Assembly (NCBI RefSeq): GCF_017916475.1 | Contig: NZ_JAFMTB010000001.1 | Span: 62,001-126,000 of the forward strand | Direction of reading: 5' to 3' | From: Patulibacter sp. SYSU D01012 | GTDB lineage: Bacteria > Actinomycetota > Thermoleophilia > Solirubrobacterales > Solirubrobacteraceae | Length of the DNA stretch: 64,000 bases | Shown: piece by piece, positions 19,355-27,192 of the stretch | Numbering within the stretch: the stretch's first letter is position 1 | How the letters are laid out: the number at the start of each line of letters is the position of its first letter | The notes under the pieces: model-generated | What the model saw: only the letters and a program-made list of their open reading frames with translations | Databases searched by the model: none | What the model was told of the DNA's origin: nothing | Program-made: the position numbers and the translations under genes

Positions 19355-19820
19355 GGCACGCACTCCTGGTGGTGGGATGGAGACCCGAGCGCCACACACG
19401 CCCTTGCCTGGCGCGCATCTAAGTCGATCTCGGCTCTCGAACGGTCGGGGATACGACGAATGTCCAGGACGCGCGCCGGAGCCTGGATTCGTATGCCTCT
19501 TCCGCTAGCGATCGTGTACTGGCCGTCGCCGGGTCCCCGCGCCCTCGCGGGCGCCCTTCGGGCCGCAGGGGCCCATGCTGCTCTTTGCGCCCGCGGAGCG
19601 GTGTCGCCCTTCGGGTCCTGAGCGCCATCGTGCCGTCCTTGCCCGTGCCGCCGCGACGTCGGCCGGCCGCGCAGGCGGTCGCGCGCGTCGACGCTGACGG
19701 CAATGCCGGCCGCCGGAGAACCCACTGGGGAGAACACCACCCGGGCCGTTTCGTGCGACGGCGCCGCGACCCGGACACGGCGGATCGCGATCTATGGGGA
19801 CGCCCGTACACGCTCGAAAT
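19355..19820. other. intergenic region between divergent Rhs and HTH genes
   Basis: No convincing gene. Close to the Rhs start are its AGGAG ribosome site and, at 19417-19422 on the minus strand, TTAGAT, a possible -10 box giving a leader of about 60 nt. Around 19540-19640 are short GC-rich inverted elements, and the segment GCCCTTCGGG occurs in two nearby forms. Short frames here have no recognisable domain. Confidence 0.4.
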
Positions 19821-19865
19821 GTCAATCGCAGTTGACGAGACGAGCAATGGTCAACTACGGTTGAC
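19821..19865 (+). promoter_or_regulatory. doubled operator overlapping a leaderless promoter
   Basis: Two identical 16-bp palindromes, GTCAA-N6-TTGAC, lie at 19821-19836 and 19850-19865, 29 bp apart. Between and within them is a promoter: TTGACG (19832-19837), an 18-bp spacer, TACGGT (19856-19861), then 6 nt to the GTG at 19868. One palindrome covers the -35 element and the other the -10, a classic repressor layout. The HTH protein encoded immediately downstream is the obvious candidate ligand. Confidence 0.65.
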
Positions 19866-19867
19866 GC

Positions 19868-20074
19868 GTGCCCGTCCCCACCGCCGCCGCCACGCCCCCC
19901 GACCCCGGGGACGCCCTGGCTGCGGCCGTGGCCCTGCGCCGCCTGGCCGACGACGTCGAGCGCGCCGGCGTCGACCGGGCCGTGGCGGCCGGGTGGTCGT
20001 GGCCGCAGATCGCCGAGGCGCTCGGCGTGACCCGCCAGGCCGCCCACAAGAAGCACGCCCGCCGCCAGCGGTGA
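19868..20074 (+). CDS. small helix-turn-helix DNA-binding protein
   Basis: 68 residues: a Pro/Ala-rich N-terminus, an acidic-to-basic helix (ALRRLADDVERAGVDRAV), then a compact HTH at about residues 42-66 (WSWPQIAEALGVTRQAAHKK). Small proteins of this shape are commonly encoded just before Clp-N proteins in Actinomycetota. GTG 19868 was chosen because it lies 6 nt after the -10 box of a well-formed promoter. The twin palindromes over that promoter suggest autoregulation. It is separated from the Clp-N gene by 39 bp on the same strand, so they are probably co-transcribed. Confidence 0.75.
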   Translation: MPVPTAAATPPDPGDALAAAVALRRLADDVERAGVDRAVAAGWSWPQIAEALGVTRQAAHKKHARRQR

Positions 20075-20113
20075 GGCCCGGCATCGGAACCCCTCGACCC
20101 TGACCAGAGACCC

Positions 20114-20590
20114 ATGCTCTTCACGCGCTTCACCCAGGACGCCCGCCAGGTCGTCGCCCGCTCCCACGCCGAGGCCGCCCGGGCGGGGAGCGGCACCATC
20201 GAGGCCGAGCACCTGCTGCTCGCACTCTCGGCCGTCGACGGCCCCGCGGCCCACGCGCTCGCCACCGCCGGCGCCGACCACGAGACCCTGACCGCGGCCC
20301 TGCGCGACGAGCGCGAAGCGGCGCTGCAGGCGGTGGGCGTCTCGACGGCCGACTACGACCTCCCCGACCCGCCCACGACTCCCGCCGCGAGGAACCTGCC
20401 CTTCGCGACCTCCGCCAAGACCGCGCTGGAACGCACCCTCCGGGCCGCAGCGGCCGAGAAGGCGAGCCGCGTCGAGGGCACGCACGTCCTGCTCGGCGTG
20501 CTCGCCGCGGAGCAGGGGACGGTGCCCCGCGCGCTGCGGATCGCGGGGGTGGACCGCGACGCGGTGCGGGCAGGGGTGGAACGGGGCTGA
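20114..20590 (+). CDS. stand-alone Clp N-terminal (ClpR) domain protein
   Basis: 158 residues containing the double Clp-N repeat and nothing else. Repeat one is RFTQDARQVVARSHAEAARA...IEAEHLLLALSA; repeat two is FATSAKTALERTLRAAAAEK...VEGTHVLLGVLA. In ClpA/ClpC this domain binds adaptors and substrates, and here the AAA+ modules are absent. It could compete for or deliver substrates to ClpC, or act as a small sensor; this is inference from domain content. Paired with the upstream HTH gene. Confidence 0.82.
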   Translation: MLFTRFTQDARQVVARSHAEAARAGSGTIEAEHLLLALSAVDGPAAHALATAGADHETLTAALRDEREAALQAVGVSTADYDLPDPPTTPAARNLPFATSAKTALERTLRAAAAEKASRVEGTHVLLGVLAAEQGTVPRALRIAGVDRDAVRAGVERG

Positions 20591-20643
20591 CCCCCGGGGT
20601 AGGTTGCGGCCGCCCCCGCCGACGGCCCACCCGGAGCACCCCG

Positions 20644-21249
20644 ATGCCCGACACCACCTGCCACATGTCCATCTCGCTCGACGGCTTCGTCGCCGGGCCC
20701 GACCAGAGCCGCGAGCACCCGCTCGGCCGGCGCGGGCACGACCTGCACCGCTGGCACCTGGGCGACGAGCGGGCGACCGCGGCGGACGCGACGGCGAACG
20801 ACCGGCTGATGCGGGCGCGCGGCGCGTACGTCATGGGCCGCAACATGTTCGGCCCGGTCCGCGGCCCGTGGGACGAGGACTGGCGCGGTTGGTGGGGCGC
20901 CGAGCCGCCCTACCACGCGCCGGTGTTCGTCCTGACCCACCACGCGCACGACCCGATCGCGCTGCAGGGCGGAACCACCTTCCACTTCGTCACCGACGGC
21001 TTCGACGCCGCGTACGCGCAGGCCCGCGAGGCGGCGGGCGACCGCGGCGTGGACATCGCCGGCGGCGCGTCGACGGTGCGCCAGGCGCTCGCGGCCGACG
21101 TGATCGACGAGCTGACGCTCGACATCGCGCCCGTCCTCCTCGGGACCGGGGAGCGGCTGTTCGACGGCGCGACGACGTTCGGCTACGAGCCCGTCGAGGT
21201 GCTGCACTCGCCGCTCGCCACGCACGTCCGGTACCGACGGGCGGGCTGA
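20644..21249 (+). CDS. dihydrofolate reductase / RibD C-terminal-like reductase
   Basis: 201 residues with the DHFR-like fold of the RibD-C family: N-terminal CHMSISLDGFVAGPD, central ARGAYVMGRNMFGP, NADPH-site region VDIAGGASTVRQALAADVID, and ELTLDIAPVLLGTGERLFDG. Homologues reduce pteridine- or pyrimidine-type substrates, but most are uncharacterised. The start at 20644 follows a GGAG-containing leader. It ends in a stem-loop that includes its own stop codon. It is unrelated in position to folate or riboflavin genes. A second member lies at 50256-50819. Confidence 0.82.
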   Translation: MPDTTCHMSISLDGFVAGPDQSREHPLGRRGHDLHRWHLGDERATAADATANDRLMRARGAYVMGRNMFGPVRGPWDEDWRGWWGAEPPYHAPVFVLTHHAHDPIALQGGTTFHFVTDGFDAAYAQAREAAGDRGVDIAGGASTVRQALAADVIDELTLDIAPVLLGTGERLFDGATTFGYEPVEVLHSPLATHVRYRRAG

Positions 21250-21258
21250 GGCCCGCCC
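21239..21258 (+). terminator. hairpin spanning the reductase stop codon
   Basis: 8-bp perfect stem GGGCGGGC/GCCCGCCC with loop TGAG, the loop containing the TGA stop of the upstream gene. It probably ends this transcript ahead of a convergent gene. Confidence 0.5.
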
Positions 21259-21351
21259 GCGCTTCAGGCCCCGCGCGTCCCGGCCCGGACGCCCAGCGGC
21301 GCCCCGGCGTCTCGCTCCTCGCCGCCGACCCGTCCGGCCCGCCCCGCCCGC

Positions 21352-21933
21352 TCAGGCCCGGAAGTGCAGCCGGTCGCCCTGGGCACCGACGAGCATGATG
21401 AACGTGACGGCCGCGCCGTCGGTGGCGCCGAACCAGTGCGGCACGAGCGTCGAGAACTCGGCGGCCTGACCGGGCTCGATCAGCAGGTCCTGGCCCCCGA
21501 GCAGCAGCCGCAGCCGCCCCGTCAGGACGTACAGCCACTCCCGGCCCGGGTGGACGGGCAGCTCCTCCGGCGGCTCCGAGCGCTCCGCGGCGATGTGCAC
21601 CTCGTAGGCGTGCAGCTCGCCCGCGGGGCTCTGCTCCGTCAGCGGCCACATCACCATGCCGGGGTACGTCCGCGGCTCGCCGCGGACGCGCGGGTCGCGG
21701 ACGGGCGCCGAGCCGAGCAGCTCGTCGCTGCTCACCCCCAGCGCGGCGGCCAGCGGCGGCACGTGGTGCAGCGACAGCCGCCGCTTCCCCGTCTCGATCC
21801 GGCTGAGCGTCGACAGCGCCAGGTGCGCGCGCTCGGAGACCTCGGCAAGCGTGAGGCCCTTCTCCAGCCGCAGCTCCTTCAGGCGGCGCCGGGCGCGGGC
21901 GTCGACCGCCTCGGCCTCGTCAGCGTTTTCCAT
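21352..21933 (-). CDS. XRE-family HTH regulator with C-terminal cupin
   Basis: 193 residues. The Cro/C1-type HTH occupies residues 15-70 (RLKELRLEKGLTLAEVSERA, STLSRIETGKRRLSLHHVP) and the cupin beta-barrel residues 105-190 (HPGREWLYVLTGRLRLLLGG, LLIEPGQAAEFSTLVPHWFG). Such proteins sense small molecules through the cupin and repress neighbours. It is divergent from a methyltransferase and MFS exporter pair, its likely targets. ATG 21933 lies 8 nt after TAGTGT, and a palindrome (GGCAA-N6-TTGCC) overlaps that -10 box. Confidence 0.88.
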   Translation of the reverse strand: MENADEAEAVDARARRRLKELRLEKGLTLAEVSERAHLALSTLSRIETGKRRLSLHHVPPLAAALGVSSDELLGSAPVRDPRVRGEPRTYPGMVMWPLTEQSPAGELHAYEVHIAAERSEPPEELPVHPGREWLYVLTGRLRLLLGGQDLLIEPGQAAEFSTLVPHWFGATDGAAVTFIMLVGAQGDRLHFRA

Positions 21934-21936
21934 AGC

Positions 21937-21952
21937 GGCAAACACTATTGCC
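21937..21952. promoter_or_regulatory. operator palindrome GGCAA-N6-TTGCC
   Basis: Perfect 5-6-5 palindrome in the 49-bp gap between the divergent XRE-cupin gene and the methyltransferase. It overlaps the minus-strand -10 sequence TAGTGT, so binding would block the regulator's own promoter. This is a plausible autoregulatory site. Confidence 0.5.
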
Positions 21953-21982
21953 ACCTTCGCCGCGGTGCGCCACGGTGGACGC

Positions 21983-22630
21983 ATGACCCCCTCCGACAGC
22001 GGCACGACGCCCCGCGCGTTCTGGGACGAGATCCACGGGCGGCGCGACGCCGCGCGCCCCGGCCGTCCCCACGAGCACCTGGCCGACCTCCTCGGCACCG
22101 CCCCGCCCGGCCGGGCGCTCGAGCTGGGCAGCGGCGACGGCGCGGACGCGATCTGGCTCGCCCGCCACGGCTGGACGGTCACCGCGGTGGACGTCTCGCC
22201 CGTCGTGCTCGGCATCGGCGCCCGGCACGCGGACGGGGCGGGCGTCGCCGACCGGATCACGTGGCAGGCGGCGGACCTGGACGCGTGGCGGACCGACGAG
22301 ACGTTCGACCTGGCCTGCTCGTTCTTCCTGCACGCGCCGTTCGGCCTGGACCGCACCGCCGCGCTGGCCCGCGCCGCCGCGCGCGTCCGGCCCGGCGGCC
22401 ACCTGCTCGTCGTCGGCCACCTGACCCTGCCGCCGTGGGCCTGGAATCCGGAGGACACCGCCGGCCTGCCGACCGCGAGCCAGCTCGTCGCGGAGCTCGG
22501 GCTCGACGCCGCCGAGTGGGAGCTGCTCGTCGTCGAGGACCGCCCGCGCACCGTCGGCCACCGCGACGGGCGCACGGCGGAGGTCCTCGACGCCGTCCTG
22601 CACGCCCGCCGCCACGAGGCGACGGCGTGA
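21983..22630 (+). CDS. class I SAM-dependent methyltransferase
   Basis: 215 residues. Motif I ALELGSGDGADAIWLARHG, motif II VTAVDVSPVVLGIGARHA, acidic motif ITWQAADLDAW, and the post-motif region VRPGGHLLVVGHLTLPPWAW form a Methyltransf_25/TehB-like fold. A cytoplasmic small-molecule methyltransferase is likely; the substrate is unknown. Its stop overlaps the GTG of the MFS gene by 4 bp, so modification and export may act on the same compound. Probably controlled by the divergent XRE-cupin protein. Confidence 0.85.
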   Translation: MTPSDSGTTPRAFWDEIHGRRDAARPGRPHEHLADLLGTAPPGRALELGSGDGADAIWLARHGWTVTAVDVSPVVLGIGARHADGAGVADRITWQAADLDAWRTDETFDLACSFFLHAPFGLDRTAALARAAARVRPGGHLLVVGHLTLPPWAWNPEDTAGLPTASQLVAELGLDAAEWELLVVEDRPRTVGHRDGRTAEVLDAVLHARRHEATA

Positions 22631-24030
22631 GCGCGACCCCGGCGGACGCGGCCGTCCCGCGCGGCGCCGCGGCGATCCTGGCGATCGTCGTCGTGACGCA
22701 GCTGATGATCGTCCTCGACGCGTCGATCGTGAACCTGTCGCTCACCGCGCTGCGGGCCGACCTGGGCGTCTCGTCGGAGACGCTGGCGTGGGTGGTCAAC
22801 GCGTACGCGCTGGCGTTCGGCGGCCTGCTGCTGCTCGGCGGACGGCTCGGCGACGGCCTGGGGCGCCGCCGCGTGTTCGCCGGCGGCGTCGCGCTCTTCA
22901 CGGTCGCCTCGCTCGGCGCCGGGCTGTCGTCCGACGCCGCGCTGCTCGTCGCGGCGCGGGCGGCGCAGGGGACCGGCGCGGCGATCGCGGCGCCGAGCGG
23001 CCTGGCGATCCTGATGGCGACGTTCCCCGAGGGGCCGGCCCGCACGCGGGCGCTCGGCCTGTTCTTCGCGATGGCCGCGGCGGGCGGCGCGCTCGGGCTA
23101 CTCGTCGGCGGGGCGCTGACGTCCGCGTTCTCGTGGCGGGCGGCGTTCCTCGTCAACGTGCCCGTGGGGGCCGTCGTCGTGGCCGGCGCGCTCCGGGCGC
23201 TGCCGGCCTTCCCCGGCCGCCGCCTGCGCTTCGACCTGGCGGGCGCCCTGTCCGGCACCCTGGGCGTCAGCGCCCTCGTCTTCGCGTTCCTCCGCGTGGG
23301 CGAGGCCGGGTGGGGCGACCCGGTCGGGATCGCCGCCTTCGCCGCGACGGCCGTGCTCCTGGCGGCGTTCGTCCGCGCCGAGCGCCGGGCCACGGACCCG
23401 CTCCTCCCCCTCCGCCTGCTCACGCGCCCGAGCACGGCCGCCGGCTACGCGACGATGACGCTCGTCACGGCCGTGCTCTTCGGCACCTCGTTCCTGCTGC
23501 CCCAGTACCTGCAGCTCGTGCGGGGCATGGAGCCGGCGGTGGCCGGCGTCGCGTTCCTGCCGATGCCGATCCTGATCTTCGCCGGCTCGCGCACCGTCGG
23601 GCGGATCGTCGAGCGCACGGGCCCGCGCGCGGTGGTGCTCGCCGGCCTCGCCGCGCTCGTCGCCGCGGGCGCCTGGCTGACGCAGCTGTCGGCCGACACG
23701 CGGTACCTCCCGGGCGTCTTCGGGCCGCTGACGCTCGTCGGCCTGGGGGGCGGCCTGCTGTTCCTGCCGCTCAGCACGGTGATCCTGGGCGGCGTGCCCG
23801 CCGCCGACGCCGGCGCGGCCTCGGGGGCGCTGCAGACCACGCAGCAGGTCGGCGGCGCCCTGGGCGTCGCCATCCTCACGTCGATCCTCGCGGCCTCCGC
23901 CGGCGTCGCGACCGACCCCTCCGCGTTCAGCGCGGGCGTCGCCCGCGCCTTCACCGCCACCGCCGCGCTGGCCGCCGTCGCGCTGCTGCTCGTCGCCGGC
24001 GTCCTGCGCGGGCGGCCCGCTACGGCGTGA
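22627..24030 (+). CDS. MFS drug exporter, DHA2 (EmrB/QacA) family
   Basis: 467 residues with about 14 membrane segments. Recognisable parts: LMIVLDASIVNLSLTALRAD (TM1), the loop LGGRLGDGLGRRRVF, the antiporter motif region ARAAQGTGAAIAAPSGLAIL and GALTSAFSWRAAFLVNVPVG. The family exports hydrophobic drugs in exchange for protons. GTG 22627 overlaps the methyltransferase stop. Its 3' end overlaps the convergent P450 gene by 11 bp, leaving no terminator space between them. Confidence 0.88.
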   Translation: MSATPADAAVPRGAAAILAIVVVTQLMIVLDASIVNLSLTALRADLGVSSETLAWVVNAYALAFGGLLLLGGRLGDGLGRRRVFAGGVALFTVASLGAGLSSDAALLVAARAAQGTGAAIAAPSGLAILMATFPEGPARTRALGLFFAMAAAGGALGLLVGGALTSAFSWRAAFLVNVPVGAVVVAGALRALPAFPGRRLRFDLAGALSGTLGVSALVFAFLRVGEAGWGDPVGIAAFAATAVLLAAFVRAERRATDPLLPLRLLTRPSTAAGYATMTLVTAVLFGTSFLLPQYLQLVRGMEPAVAGVAFLPMPILIFAGSRTVGRIVERTGPRAVVLAGLAALVAAGAWLTQLSADTRYLPGVFGPLTLVGLGGGLLFLPLSTVILGGVPAADAGAASGALQTTQQVGGALGVAILTSILAASAGVATDPSAFSAGVARAFTATAALAAVALLLVAGVLRGRPATA

Positions 24031-25324
24031 CGCCGGCCGCGCCCGCCCGCACGAGCTCCGCCGGCATCCGCGCGATGCCCTGCAGGACGTTGTTCTCCAG
24101 CCGTTCCGGCGGGCCGGTGCGCACCGCCTCGACCGTCGGGACCATCGCGCGCAGCAGGGCCTGCATCTCGAGCTTGGCCAGGTGGATGCCGACGCAGGTG
24201 TGCGGGCCGTTGCCCCAGCCCAGGTTGGTGGCGGGGCGGCGGTCCAGGTCGAAGCGCTCGGGATCGGGGAACTGCCGCTCGTCCCGGTTGGCGGCCGCGT
24301 AGAGCAGCACGACGCGGCTGCCGGCCGGGACGGTGGTGCCGCCGACCGTCGTGGTGCGGGTCACGCCGCGCGTGAAGCCGCGGATCGGGGACGACAGCCG
24401 GACGGACTCGACGACCGCGGCGGGGATGCGGTCGGGCTCGGCGCGCAGCCGCGCCCACAGGCCGTCCACCGTCGCGAGGTGGTGCAGCAGGGCCGCCGTG
24501 GCGAGGATCGTGGTGTCGAGGCTGGGCGCGACGAAGTCGATGATCATCGCGCGCGCCTCCGCCGGGGTGATGTCGCCGGCGTCGGCGGCGTCGAACACCG
24601 ACGCCGCCCAGCCGCCGGGGACGACCGCGTCGCGTCGCAGCCGGCGGCCGTACGCCCACAGGTCCAGCGCGCCCGGCAGCGCGCGCAGGCCCCGCTCGTT
24701 CGCGGTGCCCAGGCCGTCGAACGTCGCGCGGCCCCAGGTCAGCAGCTGCTCGCGGGGGACGCGCACGCCGACGAGGTCGGCCACGATCCGCAGCGGCAGC
24801 GCGCTCGCGAAGTCGCGCACGCCGTCGAACGCGCCGGCGTCCAGCAGCTCGGCGACGACCGCCCCGGCCTCGCGGTGCACGTCGTCCTTCAGGTGCGCCA
24901 GGCTCCGCGCGCCGACGGAGCGCAGCAGCACCTCGCGGCGCGCGGCGTGGGCGTCGCCGTCCGCGGAGATCGTGGTCCGCCGGCCCAGGCGGTTGGCGAG
25001 CGGGTGGACCCCGACGCCGTCGCCGCTGGCGAACGTCTCGGCGTCCTTGAGCGCCGCCCGCACGTCGGCGTACCGTCCGACCGCGAACAGGCGGTGGCGC
25101 GGCAGCCAGACCGCCGGGCCCGCGTCCCGGACCGCCGCCCACGTGGCGGCGGGGTCGCGGAGCGCGGCGTCGCCGTACAGGTCCAGGTCGAGGACCGGGG
25201 CGTCGGACCCGGCGGGCAGCGGCGCGGCGGGCAGCAGCGGCCGCAGGCGCTCGGTCAGCCGCGCCGCCTGGCGGGCCACGGCGCCGACGACCGGGTCGGG
25301 CAGCGTCACGCGCCGGCCGCTCAC
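24020..25324 (-). CDS. cytochrome P450 monooxygenase
   Basis: 434 residues. I-helix oxygen site FVAPSLDTTILA, ExxR in ESVRLSSPIRGFTR, and heme-ligand loop LGWGNGPHTCVGIHLAK with Cys377; the usual Phe of the heme loop is Trp. Soluble bacterial class, needing separate ferredoxin and reductase, neither of which is in the window. GTG 25324 overlaps the CoA-ligase stop as GTGA, making it the last gene of a six-gene operon. In that context it probably oxidises an aromatic or alicyclic growth substrate. A later in-frame GTG (VTLPDP) is an alternative start. Confidence 0.9.
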   Translation of the reverse strand: MSGRRVTLPDPVVGAVARQAARLTERLRPLLPAAPLPAGSDAPVLDLDLYGDAALRDPAATWAAVRDAGPAVWLPRHRLFAVGRYADVRAALKDAETFASGDGVGVHPLANRLGRRTTISADGDAHAARREVLLRSVGARSLAHLKDDVHREAGAVVAELLDAGAFDGVRDFASALPLRIVADLVGVRVPREQLLTWGRATFDGLGTANERGLRALPGALDLWAYGRRLRRDAVVPGGWAASVFDAADAGDITPAEARAMIIDFVAPSLDTTILATAALLHHLATVDGLWARLRAEPDRIPAAVVESVRLSSPIRGFTRGVTRTTTVGGTTVPAGSRVVLLYAAANRDERQFPDPERFDLDRRPATNLGWGNGPHTCVGIHLAKLEMQALLRAMVPTVEAVRTGPPERLENNVLQGIARMPAELVRAGAAGVTP

Positions 25325-27192
25325 CGAGCCCACCGCCACGTCCAGCCGAAGGCGCCGAGCGCCGCGCGGACCGCGTCGTCGTCGGCCGACGACGCCACCT
25401 CGATCTCGACCGCGCCGTCGACGAGGACCGCCCGCACGCCGTCGGCCGCGGCGGTGCCGTCCAGCGCGTCCCGGGCGGCGGCCTCGGCGGCGCGGCGGCG
25501 CAGCTCGGGCTTGTAGGGCTTGCCGACGAGCGTCAGCGGGATCTCGGCGACGACGTCGACCGTCCGCGGGGCCGCCGCGCGCTCGGGGGCGTGCTCCTGC
25601 GCCCAGGCGTGCAGCGCCTCCGCGGTCACGTCGCTGCCGGGCGCGACCGTGACGAACGCCACGGGCACCTCGCCGGCGTGCGGATCGGGCCGGCCGACCG
25701 CCGCGGCCATCGTCACCGCCGGGTGCTCCAGGAGGGCGTCCTCGATGCCCTGCGGGTCGATGTTGTGGCCGCCGCGGATGATCAGGTCCTTCGCCCGGCC
25801 GACGAGGCGGACGAACCCGTCGGCGTCGACGGCGCCCAGATCGCCGGTGTCGAGCCAGCCGTCGCGGACGGCGCTGCGGTCCAGCGTCCCGTCCTCGCGC
25901 AGGTACCCCGCGAAGACGTGGGGGCCGCGGACCACGAGGGCGCCGGCCTCGCCGGGCGGCAGGACGGTCCGCTCGCCGGTGCGCTCGTCGATCGCGACCG
26001 CCGCGACGTCCTGGTACGGCACCCGCTGCCCGACCGTGCCGGGGCGCGGCGCGCCGGGCCAGCTGCGCGAGCTGGCGCACGTCGCCTCGGTCAGCCCGTA
26101 GCCGTCGCAGAGCTCGACGCCGGTGTGGGCCGCCCACGCCTCGCGGACCGCGGTCGGCAGCGGCGCCGCGCCCACGACGGGGACCTTCAGGCTGCCGACG
26201 TCCGCGTCGACGGGCACCTGGGTGAGCACCTGGTAGACGGTCGGCACCGCCGACATCGCCGCGATCCGGTACCGCTCCACCAGGCGCCAGAAGCAGCCGT
26301 ACAGCGGCAGGTCGCGGTAGCCGAGCGGGCCGGCCCACAGGACGTGCTGGCCGCGCAGCAGCGGCGCGAGCACCGTCACGACGATCGCGTTCGTGTGGAA
26401 CAGCGGCAGGGCCGCCAGCACCGTGTCGTCGGGGTCGAGCGCGTCGTTGCAGGCGACCGCCCACGCGTTCGTCACCTGGTTGGCGTGCGTGCGGACCGCC
26501 AGCTTGGGCGTGCCCGTCGTGCCGCCGGTGTGCAGGTAGCTCGCGGCGTCGTCGGCGCCGGGCGGCGGGCCCGGCAGCGGCGTGCCGCCCGGGATCCGGT
26601 CGACCAGGTCCCGCAGGTACGCGACGCGCACTCCCTCGAGGGGCGCCAGCGCCGGGGGCTCGCCGTCCGCGCCGGTCGGGCGCAGCGCGACGAGCGCGGG
26701 CAGGCCCACCGTCGCGGCGACCTCGCGGGCCAGCGCCCACGCCGCCGGGTCCAGCTCGGGCCCGGCCGCGACGAGCACCCGCGCCCCGGCCCGGCGCACC
26801 AGGTGGACGGCGTGCTCCGCCGCCAGCCCCGGGTTGACGGGCGCGTACACCCCCACCGCCTCGGCGGCGAGCAGCGTCGTCAGCAGCTCGTCGCAGTTGA
26901 CGGACAGGACCGACACCGCCTGGCCGGGCGCGACCCCGAGCGCGGAGAGGGCGCCGGCGGCGCGCGCGACGTCGTCGGCGAGCTGCGCGAACGTGCGGGT
27001 GACGGGCGACTCCCACCGCTCGGCGTCCGGCAGGACGGAGACGGCGGGGCGGTCCGGCCAGCGCTCGGCGGCGCGGAGGAGCACGTCGCGGCTGGTGGCG
27101 GGCAGGCCGCGGTCGGCGAGCGGCACCGCCTCGATGCGCGCCAGGTCCTCGGGCCCCGACGCCGGACTCCAGAACAGCGGGGCGTCACGCAT
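25321..27192 (-). CDS. acyl/aryl-CoA ligase (AMP-forming, ANL superfamily)
   Basis: 623 residues. The phosphate-binding loop is YLHTGGTTGTPKLAVRTHAN, A5 is CDGYGLTEATC, A8 is DGWLDTGDLGAVDADGFVRL with GRAKDLIIRGGHNI, and the A10 lysine lies in LTLVGKPYKPELRR. About 70 extra C-terminal residues after A10 form an unassigned module. The enzyme activates a carboxylic acid to its CoA thioester via an acyl-adenylate. It overlaps both neighbours (8 bp upstream, 4 bp downstream). Its place beside ring-hydroxylating and ring-cleaving enzymes suggests an aromatic or phenylpropanoid acid, which is inferred. Confidence 0.9.
   Translation of the reverse strand: MRDAPLFWSPASGPEDLARIEAVPLADRGLPATSRDVLLRAAERWPDRPAVSVLPDAERWESPVTRTFAQLADDVARAAGALSALGVAPGQAVSVLSVNCDELLTTLLAAEAVGVYAPVNPGLAAEHAVHLVRRAGARVLVAAGPELDPAAWALAREVAATVGLPALVALRPTGADGEPPALAPLEGVRVAYLRDLVDRIPGGTPLPGPPPGADDAASYLHTGGTTGTPKLAVRTHANQVTNAWAVACNDALDPDDTVLAALPLFHTNAIVVTVLAPLLRGQHVLWAGPLGYRDLPLYGCFWRLVERYRIAAMSAVPTVYQVLTQVPVDADVGSLKVPVVGAAPLPTAVREAWAAHTGVELCDGYGLTEATCASSRSWPGAPRPGTVGQRVPYQDVAAVAIDERTGERTVLPPGEAGALVVRGPHVFAGYLREDGTLDRSAVRDGWLDTGDLGAVDADGFVRLVGRAKDLIIRGGHNIDPQGIEDALLEHPAVTMAAAVGRPDPHAGEVPVAFVTVAPGSDVTAEALHAWAQEHAPERAAAPRTVDVVAEIPLTLVGKPYKPELRRRAAEAAARDALDGTAAADGVRAVLVDGAVEIEVASSADDDAVRAALGAFGWTWRWAR

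Noticed and set aside
19417-19422. TTAGAT as the Rhs gene promoter
   Set aside because: It is a fair -10 match, but no -35 element is visible at the right distance, so it is mentioned only as a possibility.
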